Positions 48,525 to 57,607 of a stretch of DNA of 64,000 nt are shown here, in pieces. Under the pieces are notes generated by a model. It was not told the origin of the DNA. It did no database searches and saw only the letters and a program-made list of their open reading frames with translations. Origin of the DNA: Paenibacillus sp. FSL A5-0031 (GTDB lineage Bacteria > Bacillota > Bacilli > Paenibacillales > Paenibacillaceae). Position numbers and translations under genes: made by a program. The DNA lies in the NCBI RefSeq assembly GCF_001956295.1, contig NZ_MRTD01000024.1:40906-104905 (forward strand). Direction: 5' to 3'. Each line of letters opens with the position of its first letter. Positions within the stretch are counted from its first letter, which is position 1.

Positions 48525-49187
48525 TTATTTTCTGCTGTAACGACGCACTAAGGAATCCCCGATCGTTTGCAGCACCTGTACGAGCACAATAAGAAGCGCA
48601 ACGGTTACTAGCATCACATCGGTTTGGAAACGTTGATATCCGTAGCGAAGTGCCAAGTCACCAAGTCCACCGCCGCCGATAACACCTGACATCGCTGTAT
48701 AAGAGACGAGTGTTACTGCCGTTATTGTAACCGCAGCTAGCAAACTTGGACTAGATTCACGGAGCAGCACGCGGCGTACAATATCCCACTTTGATGCACC
48801 CATTGCCTGAGCCGCTTCAATAACGCCGCGATCTACCTCACGCAGCGACGTTTCCACCAGCCTTGCAAAGAAAGGCGTTGCTGCTACCACAAGCGGCGGG
48901 ATAGATCCCTCTACGCCTAGCGTCGTTCCCGTAATGATTTTTGTAAGCGGCATGATCAATATCATCAATATAACGAACGGAACCGAGCGCAATACGTTGA
49001 CGATAAATGAAAGGATGCCATACACAATAGGCTGCTGCAGAAGCTGCCGTTTTGAAGTTAGAAACAGGACGACGCCCATGATTAATCCGAAAATAATTGT
49101 AAACACGAGTGAGGCTGTCAACATATAGAGCGTATCCTTCGTAGCATCCCAAATTTCAGGAATACGTACGTTTTCGAAGCTCATCAT
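48525..49187 (-). CDS. metI: Methionine ABC transporter permease MetI
   Basis: A 220-residue permease with five or six helices. The EAA loop REVDRGVIEAAQAMGASKWDIVRRVLLRESSPSLL (about 117-150) is intact, and SYTAMSGVIGGGGLGDLALRYGYQRF near 165 is a MetI hallmark. The ATG overlaps the metN stop (ATGA) and lies 8 bp after GGAGGTG. It is the middle gene of metNIQ. Confidence 0.94.
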   Translation of the reverse strand: MMSFENVRIPEIWDATKDTLYMLTASLVFTIIFGLIMGVVLFLTSKRQLLQQPIVYGILSFIVNVLRSVPFVILMILIMPLTKIITGTTLGVEGSIPPLVVAATPFFARLVETSLREVDRGVIEAAQAMGASKWDIVRRVLLRESSPSLLAAVTITAVTLVSYTAMSGVIGGGGLGDLALRYGYQRFQTDVMLVTVALLIVLVQVLQTIGDSLVRRYSRK

Positions 49188-50185
49188 ATCGCATCCACCT
49201 CCAGCCCATCTCTACGTAAAACATCAATCACTTGATCAATCTCCGCGGCGCTGCCGATCAATTCCACAATAAGCTGACCATAAGGCGTGTGCTTCATACG
49301 CGAAACGGTTCCTTGCAAAATCGCAAATTGAACAGACGTTGGCTTCACCGCATTATACAAAATAGGCTCGTAAGTTAGCTCACCAATATAAGTCATGCGA
49401 AGCAGACGCCCTGAGCGGCCTCGCAGCAATTGTCCATTCACGGCGCTGTCCGAAGCTTGATCAACAAAGTCGCGGGTAACCGGATGCTCCGGCTTTAGAA
49501 ATACATGCAGCACATCGCCCATTTCAACGATTTCGCCATCATCAATAACAGCGACACGATCACATATCGAACGTATAACGTTCATTTCATGCGTAATAAG
49601 TAAAATTGTAATTCCTAGCTTCTCATTAATGTCGAGCAGCAATGATAATATCGAGTTCGTTGTCTGCGGATCTAATGCCGATGTCGCTTCATCGCAGAGC
49701 AATACATCCGGATTGTTTGCGAGCGCTCTCGCGATACCAACACGCTGCTTCTGGCCTCCCGAAAGCTGAGAAGGATATTTATCTGCATGACCTTCAAGCG
49801 AAACGAGCTTCAGCAGCTCATCCACACGCTTATTCACCTCTGCCTTTGAAAGCTTGGCGAGAACAAGCGGGAATGCAATATTATCTCGTACCGTAGACAT
49901 CGATAGCAGGTTGAAATGTTGAAAAATCATTCCGATTCGCCTGCGATGCGCTTGCAGCTGTCTCTCTGGCAAGCCGGTAAGCTCCACATTCCCAACATTT
50001 ACCGTTCCCGATGTTGGCTTTTCCAGCAAATTGACGCAGCGCAGCAGCGTGCTCTTCCCCGCGCCTGAATGACCGATAATTCCAAATATTTCACCTTTAC
50101 TTACCGTCAAGCTAACGCCACGAACCGCTTCTACTGAAACCGACCCTACTCGATACGATTTTCTGATGTTGTTTAGCCTGATCAA
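49184..50185 (-). CDS. metN: Methionine ABC transporter ATPase MetN
   Basis: A 333-residue ATPase: Walker A GHSGAGKST near 38, signature SQLSGGQKQRVGIARAL near 140, Walker B VLLCDEATSALD near 165, and a C-terminal ligand-sensing NIL domain (about 265-333, VQFAILQGTVSRMKHTPYGQLIVELIG), which in other species binds methionine and inhibits transport. Start is TTG at 50185, 8 bp after GGGGG. The operon has a strong promoter with a palindrome in its spacer and a short leader that cannot contain an S-box. Confidence 0.94.
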   Translation of the reverse strand: MIRLNNIRKSYRVGSVSVEAVRGVSLTVSKGEIFGIIGHSGAGKSTLLRCVNLLEKPTSGTVNVGNVELTGLPERQLQAHRRRIGMIFQHFNLLSMSTVRDNIAFPLVLAKLSKAEVNKRVDELLKLVSLEGHADKYPSQLSGGQKQRVGIARALANNPDVLLCDEATSALDPQTTNSILSLLLDINEKLGITILLITHEMNVIRSICDRVAVIDDGEIVEMGDVLHVFLKPEHPVTRDFVDQASDSAVNGQLLRGRSGRLLRMTYIGELTYEPILYNAVKPTSVQFAILQGTVSRMKHTPYGQLIVELIGSAAEIDQVIDVLRRDGLEVDAI

Positions 50186-50218
50186 ATCTATAACCCCCTA
50201 TCTAACAAGCAAGTCCAT

Positions 50219-50247
50219 ATTTTATAAATGTGACAGCATACTGTCAA
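50219..50247 (-). promoter_or_regulatory. Sigma-A promoter of metNIQ with internal palindrome
   Basis: On the minus strand TTGACA (50242-50247), 17 bp, TAAAAT (50219-50224). The palindrome TGACAG-CATA-CTGTCA (50231-50246, read on the plus strand) overlaps the -35 and most of the spacer, so a regulator there would block RNA polymerase. The leader is about 27 nt. Confidence 0.8.
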
Positions 50248-50249
50248 TG

Positions 50250-50640
50250 TCAAAATTATCTATTTAACTGTGCTTCATAGTTTAACAACTATATATTCAT
50301 CTGAGAAAGCTTCCTCTATTGTTTCCCTGCTCCATCTTTTTACTCTTGCACTTGATGCATAACCGCGGGAACTGTCTTAAAAATAGTAAAGAGCAAGCTC
50401 GCTGAAGCAAGAGCTTACTTAGAACAAAATCGTTATTTTTCTATTCTGTTATATGAATGCCTGCGCCAAAATACACTTAAGGGTTCAACACTTCATCTCA
50501 CCGACAGAAAATTCAATCCATTATGAAAAGATCAAATAAGAGCTGCTGGGTTCGTAAGCTTGTTGTCCAATAAGGGAGTGCATTACTGGCTGCAATTAAC
50601 TCAGAGACTCACTCTCCCTAAGATACGTCAGCAAAAATAA
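50250..50640. other. Intergenic stretch upstream of metNIQ, nothing identified
   Basis: About 390 bp, AT-rich. Small inverted repeats occur (for example ATAGTT/AACTAT near 50278-50293), but there is no ORF with a ribosome binding site, riboswitch or RNA gene that I can support. Confidence 0.5.
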
Positions 50641-50644
50641 AAAT

Positions 50645-50689
50645 AGGGTTGTCGCAAAAGCAGATTAAATCTGTTTTTGCGACAACCCT
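50645..50689 (-). terminator. Terminator after the exported unknown
   Basis: A 45-bp near-perfect palindrome: AGGGTTGTCGCAAAA and TTTTGCGACAACCCT outer arms, CAGATT and AATCTG inner arms. On the minus strand it is followed by ATTTTTATTTTT. It begins 12 bp after the stop at 50701. Confidence 0.88.
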
Positions 50690-50700
50690 AACCAGAGCCA

Positions 50701-51297
50701 TTATTTCAAAGTTACAAGCTGGTCTCTTTCCACATCAAACTCTCCGATTAGCTTTTGTGGATTTTCTTTAAATTTCATAACAGCCATCGTTTTTTCTGTC
50801 TTTTGCAGCGATGACCAGGATGAGTCCTCCAGTACAACAAATGCATCGACATAAGCTCGGCCGCTTCCAATAATCAAATTCCCTTCATATTTGACTGAAA
50901 TGGGATTTCCATTTCCATTAATCTTGTCTGACTCTTTTTTGGCAAACAATAAGCCTTCTCCATTTGGAACAGTCGACAAAGATTTTACCTTTTTAGTTTT
51001 ACCGTCAGCTTCCACTTCGGTAAGCAGTTCTTTTTTCAATAAGCCTTGAATCGCGGATTGCGACAAATACATTATTTTTTGTCCATCAGCAATTTCGATT
51101 TTTATTTCGTACACTTCTTTTGTTTCTAATTGCTCGGCATGTTTGATTAATACATCATCGATCTGCTGTTTCTCTCCGTACACAATGACACCCTTAGCCT
51201 GCGGAAATATTTTTTCGATGATGCTGTCCTTGCCAACATATCCCGCGATTAGGATGACAGCGACAAGCGACAGCATGGCAATTAACAACTTTTTCAT
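50701..51297 (-). CDS. Membrane-anchored or exported protein of unknown function
   Basis: 198 residues. An N-terminal hydrophobic segment (MKKLLIAMLSLVAVILIAGYVG) is an uncleaved anchor or signal peptide without a lipobox Cys. The rest (about 30-198) is a mixed alpha/beta domain rich in Lys, Glu and Val, with repeated pairs such as YEIKIEIADGQKIMYLS and ISVKYEGNLIIGSGRAYVDAFVVLEDSSW. I do not recognise it. Start is the ATG at 51297, 8 bp after GGGGG; the ATG two codons earlier is only 1-2 bp from it. It has its own strong terminator, so it is monocistronic. Confidence 0.78.
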   Translation of the reverse strand: MKKLLIAMLSLVAVILIAGYVGKDSIIEKIFPQAKGVIVYGEKQQIDDVLIKHAEQLETKEVYEIKIEIADGQKIMYLSQSAIQGLLKKELLTEVEADGKTKKVKSLSTVPNGEGLLFAKKESDKINGNGNPISVKYEGNLIIGSGRAYVDAFVVLEDSSWSSLQKTEKTMAVMKFKENPQKLIGEFDVERDQLVTLK

Positions 51298-51482
51298 TTT
51301 CATTCCCCCATATATTTTGTGTTTATTCGATATTCTGCGATCAGCTGAGTTCAAGCTATTGGAACAATTTGTAGACGCCTCCTTTACAAGTCCGTTTTCT
51401 ATTTCCTATCGTATAAAAAATAGCGATTGCCAACCATCGATTAGGGTGACAATTCAGGTGACAAATTTGTAAGAGTCCAAAA

Positions 51483-51527
51483 CAAAAAAACAGGACGGAG
51501 CAGCTACTTCCTGCTCCGTCCTGTTTT
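51483..51527 (-). terminator. Terminator after the peroxiredoxin gene
   Basis: On the minus strand AACAGGACGGAGCAG and CTGCTCCGTCCTGTT are perfect arms around GAAGTAG, then seven T. It starts 4 bp after the stop at 51531. Confidence 0.92.
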
Positions 51528-51530
51528 CAA

Positions 51531-52016
51531 TTATTTAGCAGCAGCCGGTTGCAATTGTTTTACGGCATCCAGTACCTGCTCTGCATGCCCCTTCACCCTT
51601 ACTTTACGCCATTCCTGCACAAGCCTGCCCGCTTCATCGATGAGAAAAGTCGATCGGACAAGACCCATATACTCTCTGCCATAAAGCTTCTTTAATTGCC
51701 ATACTCCATACAGCTCGCACACTTCATGCTCCACATCAGCTAACAACAGAAAAGGAAGCTCCTTCTTTTCAATAAAACGCTGATGAGACTTTACCGTATC
51801 TAGGCTAATCCCCAAAATAACAGTATTTCGTTTCAGCATCTCTGTGTTTGCATCTCGAAAATCACATGATTCCTGTATGCAAGCTGTCGTCATATCCTTT
51901 GGATAAAAGTAAAGGACAACATTTTTCCCGCGATAATCGCTAAGTGAAACATCTTCTCCATTTGACGCCGGCAATACAAACTCCGGTGCCATATCTCCCA
52001 CTTGAAGCTGTGTCAT
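51531..52016 (-). CDS. bcp: Thioredoxin-dependent peroxiredoxin, Bcp/PrxQ type
   Basis: Reduces hydrogen peroxide and organic peroxides using thioredoxin. The 161-residue protein has the peroxiredoxin motif PxxxTxxC as YPKDMTTAC (peroxidatic Cys about 46) with the PrxQ resolving Cys five residues later (CIQESC, about 51). GISLDTVKSHQRFIEKKELPFLLLAD and STFLIDEAGRL are family blocks. The usual TPGCT is here TTACI, a conservative variant. ATG at 52016 follows GGGGGA; the ten upstream codons to 52046 include the ribosome binding site. Confidence 0.92.
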   Translation of the reverse strand: MTQLQVGDMAPEFVLPASNGEDVSLSDYRGKNVVLYFYPKDMTTACIQESCDFRDANTEMLKRNTVILGISLDTVKSHQRFIEKKELPFLLLADVEHEVCELYGVWQLKKLYGREYMGLVRSTFLIDEAGRLVQEWRKVRVKGHAEQVLDAVKQLQPAAAK

Positions 52017-52069
52017 GATTAGTCCCCCATCATTTTTGCTGCACACCTATTCAATTAAAACCAAGCCGC

Positions 52070-52861
52070 TTAAGAGCCGGCTCCTCGGTATCGCTTTACG
52101 CCATGGTTCCATAACAAAAGCCCTAGAGAGAACACGATAATTCCCATGACCGGAGTTAGGAGCGCAAGCTGTGAGAGATCATCCGCCTTCTTATCAAGAA
52201 AATAAGAAGCTGGGATGACGCCTACAAAAGCAAACGGCAGCAGCCATGTTAATACGAAGCGGATCATTTTGTTATAGATATTAACCGGGTAACGTCCGTA
52301 ATTTTGAATGTTGTACATCAACGGCACAATTCCTGTCGGTGCATCGGAATAAAAGGAAATGGCACTAAGTGCCGTGTAGAGCCCCGCATAAATCAGCACT
52401 GCACCTAATATTAAGAGCATCAGCACAAATAGATCGAGAATCTCGAAAGGCAATCCGAGCTGTGTCCAGCATAGCACCATAATAATAGCCCCAACGAAGG
52501 AACCGATTAAAGAAGGCGGATCTACATTTTCGAGAAGCACCTGATATAGGCTGTGTGCTGGGCGGGTTAGAACACGATCCATCTCGCCCTTCACAATATA
52601 ACGCTCGCTGAAATTCCATATGCTGAAGAAGGTGCTGAACACGCCATATGGGATCATGAAGAAACCATAAACGAATACGACCTCTGCCTCAGACCATCCG
52701 CCAAGCGACGGCGTATGCTGGAACACGATCAGAATAAAGATGAGGTTCATCCCTTGGAACAATAAATCGGAAAGTACCTCGATCCAAAAGTCAGCACGAT
52801 AAGTAAGACGCGTCTTCGCGTAGTTTTTAATGTATTCCAAAAATAATGATGCGTATCTCAT
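52070..52861 (-). CDS. ABC-2-type transporter permease (DUF990-like), second subunit
   Basis: A 263-residue membrane protein with six predicted helices. RYASLFLEYIKNYAKTRLTYRADFW at the N-terminus is the usual entry helix of this permease family, and GEMDRVLTRPAHSLYQVLLENVD near 83 is the conserved cytoplasmic loop. ATG at 52861 follows AGGGGG; the frame upstream to 52945 overlaps the previous gene and is not needed. It forms a three-gene exporter with the ATPase and first permease. Substrate unknown; such sets export antibiotics, lipids or polysaccharides. Confidence 0.87.
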   Translation of the reverse strand: MRYASLFLEYIKNYAKTRLTYRADFWIEVLSDLLFQGMNLIFILIVFQHTPSLGGWSEAEVVFVYGFFMIPYGVFSTFFSIWNFSERYIVKGEMDRVLTRPAHSLYQVLLENVDPPSLIGSFVGAIIMVLCWTQLGLPFEILDLFVLMLLILGAVLIYAGLYTALSAISFYSDAPTGIVPLMYNIQNYGRYPVNIYNKMIRFVLTWLLPFAFVGVIPASYFLDKKADDLSQLALLTPVMGIIVFSLGLLLWNHGVKRYRGAGS

Positions 52862-52866
52862 ATTTA

Positions 52867-53661
52867 TTATCCCCCTTGCACGAACAACCGCTTGCGAGCG
52901 GCGCGCCACGTTAACCAGATTGGCACCAGCAGCCCAACAAACCAAAGCACTTGAATGCCAAACACCTGCAATATTTGATCGCTAGGCGTCCGCCCCGTGA
53001 AGACGGAGCTTGGCAAATACGTAATAGCTTGGAATGGCAGCCACTGCATAATAGCTGACAGCCAGCCTGGGAAAAACGCTATCGGCACAACTACGCCAGA
53101 AAACAAATCGACCATAACACGTTTCATTCGCATCATGCCTTCGTTATTTTCAACGAAAAATGCGAATAGGCCTGTCAAAATATTAATTTGCGAGTTGATA
53201 AGAAAGCTAAAGAACAGCATGACTAAATAAATGAGCCAGGTCATCGGATCTGTCGGTAATTTAACGGGAAATAAGAAACAAACGATAATCATCCCCGGCA
53301 CCATGAAGAGCAGCATTCGGAACAAGCCTTCTCCGAAACCTTGCATCATTTTTACGACTAAATAGGAATAAGGTCTAATAAGCTGTACTGCTACGCTACC
53401 ATCCCTTATTTCATTCGCGATCTCGCGGTCCAGGTTATTGAAGTAAAAAGCACGAGCCATCCACGATACCGCAACGTAGGTTGTCATTTGGGTCACCGTG
53501 AAACCGGCCAACGTCTCCTTGTCCCCATAAATCGCCTGCCATAGAAAGTAATAAGCACCGATATTAATCGCATAAATAATGATACCGCTATAATAATTAA
53601 CGCGGTACGCAAGCATCATGATAAACCGTATTCGAATAAAGTCGATATAAGCGCTCATCAT
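52867..53661 (-). CDS. ABC-2-type transporter permease, first subunit
   Basis: 264 residues, six helices, in the same ABC2_membrane_6-like family as the downstream subunit. The cytoplasmic loop REIANEIRDGSVAVQLIRPYSYLVVKMMQGFGEG near 85 matches that family. ATG-ATG at 53661 overlaps the ATPase stop (ATGA), and AAGGAG lies 11 bp upstream. It ends 5 bp before the second permease start. Confidence 0.87.
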   Translation of the reverse strand: MMSAYIDFIRIRFIMMLAYRVNYYSGIIIYAINIGAYYFLWQAIYGDKETLAGFTVTQMTTYVAVSWMARAFYFNNLDREIANEIRDGSVAVQLIRPYSYLVVKMMQGFGEGLFRMLLFMVPGMIIVCFLFPVKLPTDPMTWLIYLVMLFFSFLINSQINILTGLFAFFVENNEGMMRMKRVMVDLFSGVVVPIAFFPGWLSAIMQWLPFQAITYLPSSVFTGRTPSDQILQVFGIQVLWFVGLLVPIWLTWRAARKRLFVQGG

Positions 53662-54683
53662 GATTGAACCGTCTCCTTGGTTGTTGCCGCAGAGCCAGAG
53701 GAATAAATGCTTCGAACGATGTCATCGGTGTTTGTTTCGATAATTTTAATGTCGCGAATTTCAACGCCGCCTACAACGCATGCCAATGCATCCGAGACAT
53801 TAACGGCATGCGGCAGCCACATTTTTGCGCTCACTTCATTCTCCATCGTCCATGTTACATCGAGTGTGCTCGTCAACTGCTGCAGCTTGGCAAGCGCAGT
53901 ATGTCCTGCAAATTGGAACTGAATTTCGCGTCCTTTGCTCCAACGGCTCTTCAGATCCTCCAGTCCGCCATCATAGATAATGCGGCCATCATCGAGCATG
54001 ATGACGCGAGAACAAAGCGCCTCAATATCCTGGAGATCATGAGTCGTCAGCAAAATTGTCGTACCCTGCTCCTTATTCATTTGCATCAGGAAATCACGAA
54101 TTTCTGTCTTCACGACGATATCCAGACCAATTGTAGGCTCATCGAGAAAAAGAATGGATGGATTGTGAAGGAGCGAAGCAACAAGCTCGCAGCGCATCCG
54201 CTGCCCAAGGCTCAGCTTGCGTACAGGACGATTTAATAAATCGCCAAGCTGTAACCGCTCGACAAGCTCGTCAAGACGTTTGCGGAAATCCGCCTCCGAA
54301 ACCCGGTAAACTTTGCGGAGTAATTGGAACGATTCAATAACGCCTATATCCCACCACAGCTGAGACCGCTGTCCGAATACAACACCAATGCCATTAACGA
54401 ATTTCTCTCTATCCTTAAAAGGCACGTAGCCATTTACTTTGAGCTCGCCTGCGGTCGGTACCAAAATACCGGTCAACATTTTGATGGTTGTCGATTTTCC
54501 GGCTCCATTCTCGCCAATATAACCGCAAATTTCACCCTGCGGGATTTGAAATGAAATATCCTTTACCGCCGTTACCTCGTTGTACTCGCGTTTAAACAAG
54601 TCCTTGAGGGCGCCGGATAGGCCTTCTCGGTTTTTTTGAACGCTGAATTGCTTGCGTAAATCCTTTACATCGATTGCTAACAT
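53658..54683 (-). CDS. ABC exporter ATPase
   Basis: A 341-residue ATPase. Walker A is GENGAGKSTTIKML (about 57-70), the Q-loop is present, and the signature is RKLSLGQRMRCELVASLLHNPSILFLDEPTIGLD (about 158-190, signature plus Walker B). The LSLGQRMR form of the signature is typical of the ATPases paired with DUF990-type permeases. A C-terminal accessory region (about 250-341) follows. ATG at 54683 lies after AAGGGG. It is the first gene of the operon. Confidence 0.9.
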   Translation of the reverse strand: MLAIDVKDLRKQFSVQKNREGLSGALKDLFKREYNEVTAVKDISFQIPQGEICGYIGENGAGKSTTIKMLTGILVPTAGELKVNGYVPFKDREKFVNGIGVVFGQRSQLWWDIGVIESFQLLRKVYRVSEADFRKRLDELVERLQLGDLLNRPVRKLSLGQRMRCELVASLLHNPSILFLDEPTIGLDIVVKTEIRDFLMQMNKEQGTTILLTTHDLQDIEALCSRVIMLDDGRIIYDGGLEDLKSRWSKGREIQFQFAGHTALAKLQQLTSTLDVTWTMENEVSAKMWLPHAVNVSDALACVVGGVEIRDIKIIETNTDDIVRSIYSSGSAATTKETVQS

Positions 54684-55057
54684 CTGGTTGTTATAGCCCC
54701 TTCCACTTCGACATTTCCTAGGAAATAGCGATCTTTATTTACTTAAAACGATAAAACTTGCTTCTGCATGTCGTTCAGCTTTATAATTTTATGATATGTA
54801 ATCATACATTAGTTCACGCCTAGCGTAAACGACTGTCTTTGCCTTGTGCAGCGAAGCTTTTGTTTGCTGATGAAATATAAGCTGTTAATAAGGCTCATAC
54901 TTATGCGTTCTTATATTTCTAACGTATACTGCTCTGCTAACTTCTTTTTTTGGGAGCGGATCATTCGCTATGCCATCTTTGCTCATGCTTACATTGAAAT
55001 CTACCCTCATTGTTTCAAAACGATTCCGCAATATCTGAAAGGAGCACGTCTAACGAA
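54684..55057. other. Divergent intergenic region between ABC exporter and LCP genes
   Basis: About 375 bp. ATTTCCTAGGAAAT (54713-54726) is a perfect 14-bp palindrome 30 bp from the ATPase start. TATGAT-ATGTA-ATCATA (54790-54806) is a perfect inverted repeat about 110 bp from it. I cannot place a -35/-10 pair with confidence for either gene and see no ORF. Confidence 0.55.
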
Positions 55058-56143
55058 ATGCCTAAAGAGACGAATAAAGAGACGACTGAAGAATCGAAAA
55101 ATGAGACTGCTAAAATGGCGAAGAAAAAAAGATGGAAAAGGATTTATATCAGCCTCTCTGTCATTCTTGGTGTGGTAGCAGCGTTTGTTATTTATTGGAG
55201 CGTAGGTGTTTACAGTGCGCTTGATAAGTTCAGTGATCCAGAGCCAACAAAGGCTCCTATCGAGGATGCTGAAGCAACGCCAGTACCTATTCCTGAATGG
55301 GAAGGCAAAGAGCGCGTTAATATATTGCTGCTCGGCGGTGACGCTCGCGGGCTAGACGAGGGGCAAGCGGCTCGTTCAGACTCCATATTGGTTGCATCCT
55401 TTGATCCTGTGACCAAGAAAGCACATCTATTCTCCGTTCTTCGCGACACTTACGTCAGCATAGAAGGGCATGGGAAAGGCCGTATTAATACAGCACTTAC
55501 TTTAGGAGAATATCCGCTCGCTATGAAAACGGTTGGAGACCTGCTTGGCCTCGACATACAATATTATGTTTATACCGACTTTGAAGGTTTTAAAAGCCTG
55601 ATTGACGCAATGGGCGGCATTTACTTCGATGTCGAAAAAGATATGCATTACACCGATAACGCCGACGGCAATCGCTACGATATTGATCTCAAAAAAGGCT
55701 ACCAGCTGCTTGACGGCGATAAAGCCCTGCAATACGTTCGTTTCCGCCACGATGCGATGAGCGATTTCACAAGAACGGAGCGTCAGAGAAATTTCCTTCA
55801 GGCGGTGTCCAAAGAGCTTCAATCGACATGGAACATTATCCAAATGAAAAAAATTCTTGAAAGCGTTCAGCCTTATGTGAAAACAAACATTAGTGTGCCG
55901 GATATGCTGAAGCTCGGTCAGCTTGGCGTCAAAAGCCATGTGGCCAGCACAACGCAAATACCGCCGATGGATCTCATCGCGGAGGATCGGGTTGGCGGCG
56001 CGTCTGTTATTGGAATTAGAGATGAAGATGAGCTGCGCTCCTTCGTACAGACGACGCTGCAGGAAGACAACACCGTTCCAGAACCTACTGCTTCGCCAAG
56101 CAGTACACCAAGCGGCAGCGACAGCAGCAATAAACAGCAGTAA
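55058..56143 (+). CDS. LytR-CpsA-Psr (LCP) family wall polymer ligase
   Basis: 361 residues: a Lys/Glu-rich cytoplasmic tail (1-30), one membrane helix (about 31-55), then the extracellular LCP domain (about 95-310). LNILLLGGDAR-like NILLLGGDARGLDEGQAARSDSILVASFDP near 87, SVLRDTYVSIEGHGKGRINTALTLG near 125 and LDGDKALQYVRFRHDAMSDFTRTERQRNFL near 225 carry the conserved Arg and Asp residues. LCP proteins attach teichoic acid or other polymers to peptidoglycan. The C-terminus is a Pro/Ser/Thr-rich tail. Start is ATG at 55058; AAAGGAG is 13 bp upstream, rather far. Confidence 0.9.
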   Translation: MPKETNKETTEESKNETAKMAKKKRWKRIYISLSVILGVVAAFVIYWSVGVYSALDKFSDPEPTKAPIEDAEATPVPIPEWEGKERVNILLLGGDARGLDEGQAARSDSILVASFDPVTKKAHLFSVLRDTYVSIEGHGKGRINTALTLGEYPLAMKTVGDLLGLDIQYYVYTDFEGFKSLIDAMGGIYFDVEKDMHYTDNADGNRYDIDLKKGYQLLDGDKALQYVRFRHDAMSDFTRTERQRNFLQAVSKELQSTWNIIQMKKILESVQPYVKTNISVPDMLKLGQLGVKSHVASTTQIPPMDLIAEDRVGGASVIGIRDEDELRSFVQTTLQEDNTVPEPTASPSSTPSGSDSSNKQQ

Positions 56144-56280
56144 ACATACGTACACGCAACGGCGCTTCAAGTTGCGTGTATTTTGTTTCTAGGTGCGCCG
56201 CGGCTGTACATCATACAACACTCTTTCTCAGCTTGTTTAAATTGACTTACAACTATGAATCCCATTGGAGGCTGCTTTCC

Positions 56281-57591
56281 ATGACAACAAAGCGACAAAA
56301 TTCCGAAAAACTATATGAAGAAGCGCTGCAGCATATTGTTGGCGGAGTCAACAGTCCTTCCCGCAGTTACAAAGCGGTAGGCGGCGGCGCACCCGTATTT
56401 ATGAAACGTGGCGAGGGCGCTTATTTCTGGGATGTCGATGATAACCGCTATATCGACTATTTAGCTGCTTATGGCCCTATTATTACTGGACATGCTCACC
56501 CGCATATTACAGAAGCTATCGTTCGTGCAGCTCAGAACGGCACGCTATACGGCACACCAACGGAGCTGGAAATTAAGCTTGCTCGTATGCTGAAAGAAGC
56601 CATCCCATCTCTCGACAAGGTGCGGTTCGTCAATTCCGGTACAGAGGCCGTCATGACGACCATTCGTGTCGCTCGCGCCTATACAAAGAAATCCAAAATC
56701 ATTAAATTCGCTGGCTGCTATCATGGCCATTCAGACCTTGTGCTCGTCGCAGCAGGCTCTGGTCCGTCTACTCTGGGCATTCCAGACAGTGCAGGCGTCC
56801 CTGCAAGCATCGCTAGTGAAGTCATCACCGTGCCATTTAATGATCTGCCTGCGCTGAAAGCTGCACTCGATCGCTGGGGGCACGAGACTGCCGCTGTTAT
56901 GGTTGAGCCGATTGTCGGCAACTTCGGTATGGTTATGCCGCATGAAGGCTTCCTAGAGGGGCTTTGCAAGCTCACTCGCGAAGCTGGAGCGCTAGTTATA
57001 TACGACGAGGTCATCAGCGCCTTCCGCTTCCATTACGGAGCAGCACAGACCTATGTTGCGTTCCCTGATCACCAAGCCATCGAACCTGATTTAACCGCAT
57101 TAGGCAAAATCATCGGCGGCGGCCTTCCAATCGGTGCATACGGCGGACGCCGTGAAATTATGGAGCAGGTTGCTCCTCTCGGCCCTGCTTATCAAGCTGG
57201 TACGATGGCGGGCAATCCTGCCTCGATCTCAGCAGGCATAGCGTGCTTGGAGCTGCTCCAAGAGCCTGGCATTTACGATAGAATGAACGCACTGGCTACG
57301 AAGCTTGCAACAGGACTGCACGCCGCTGCCAAGCAGCATGGCATCCCGCTCACAATTAACCAAATTCGCGGCTCCTTCTCCGCTCATTTCTGCGATCATC
57401 CGATTACGAATTATGATGAAGCGCAGGATACAGACGGCGAGCTGTTCGGCAGATTTTTCAAGCTCATGCTGGATCAAGGCATCAATCTTGCACCATCCAA
57501 ATATGAGGCTTGGTTCTTTACGACAGCCCATACCGAGGCAGACATTGATGAAACGATTAAAGCCATTAATTATGCTTTCACTAACTTGTAA
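56281..57591 (+). CDS. hemL: Glutamate-1-semialdehyde 2,1-aminomutase
   Basis: PLP enzyme converting glutamate-1-semialdehyde to 5-aminolevulinate for haem. The 436-residue length is normal. VNSPSRSYKAVGGGAPVFMKRGEGAYFWDVDDNRYIDYLAAYGPIITGHAHP at the start, VRFVNSGTEAVMTTIRVAR near 115, GCYHGHSD near 138 and the PLP-Lys region LTALGKIIGGGLPIGAYGGRREIM near 270 are all present. ATG at 56281 follows GGAGG by 9 bp. No other hem gene is near, so this may be a second copy (GsaB-like) beside one in a hem operon; that needs the rest of the genome. Confidence 0.93.
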   Translation: MTTKRQNSEKLYEEALQHIVGGVNSPSRSYKAVGGGAPVFMKRGEGAYFWDVDDNRYIDYLAAYGPIITGHAHPHITEAIVRAAQNGTLYGTPTELEIKLARMLKEAIPSLDKVRFVNSGTEAVMTTIRVARAYTKKSKIIKFAGCYHGHSDLVLVAAGSGPSTLGIPDSAGVPASIASEVITVPFNDLPALKAALDRWGHETAAVMVEPIVGNFGMVMPHEGFLEGLCKLTREAGALVIYDEVISAFRFHYGAAQTYVAFPDHQAIEPDLTALGKIIGGGLPIGAYGGRREIMEQVAPLGPAYQAGTMAGNPASISAGIACLELLQEPGIYDRMNALATKLATGLHAAAKQHGIPLTINQIRGSFSAHFCDHPITNYDEAQDTDGELFGRFFKLMLDQGINLAPSKYEAWFFTTAHTEADIDETIKAINYAFTNL

Positions 57592-57607
57592 TAGTTGTTT
57601 AGATCAT

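Noticed and set aside
50186..50640. S-box or T-box leader for metNIQ
   Set aside because: No GATGAAACC-like or T-box sequence was seen on the minus strand, and a strong promoter lies only about 27 nt before the start.
51449..51473. Direct repeat GGTGACAA upstream of the exported unknown gene
   Set aside because: Two short copies without a clear promoter nearby; too little to call an operator.
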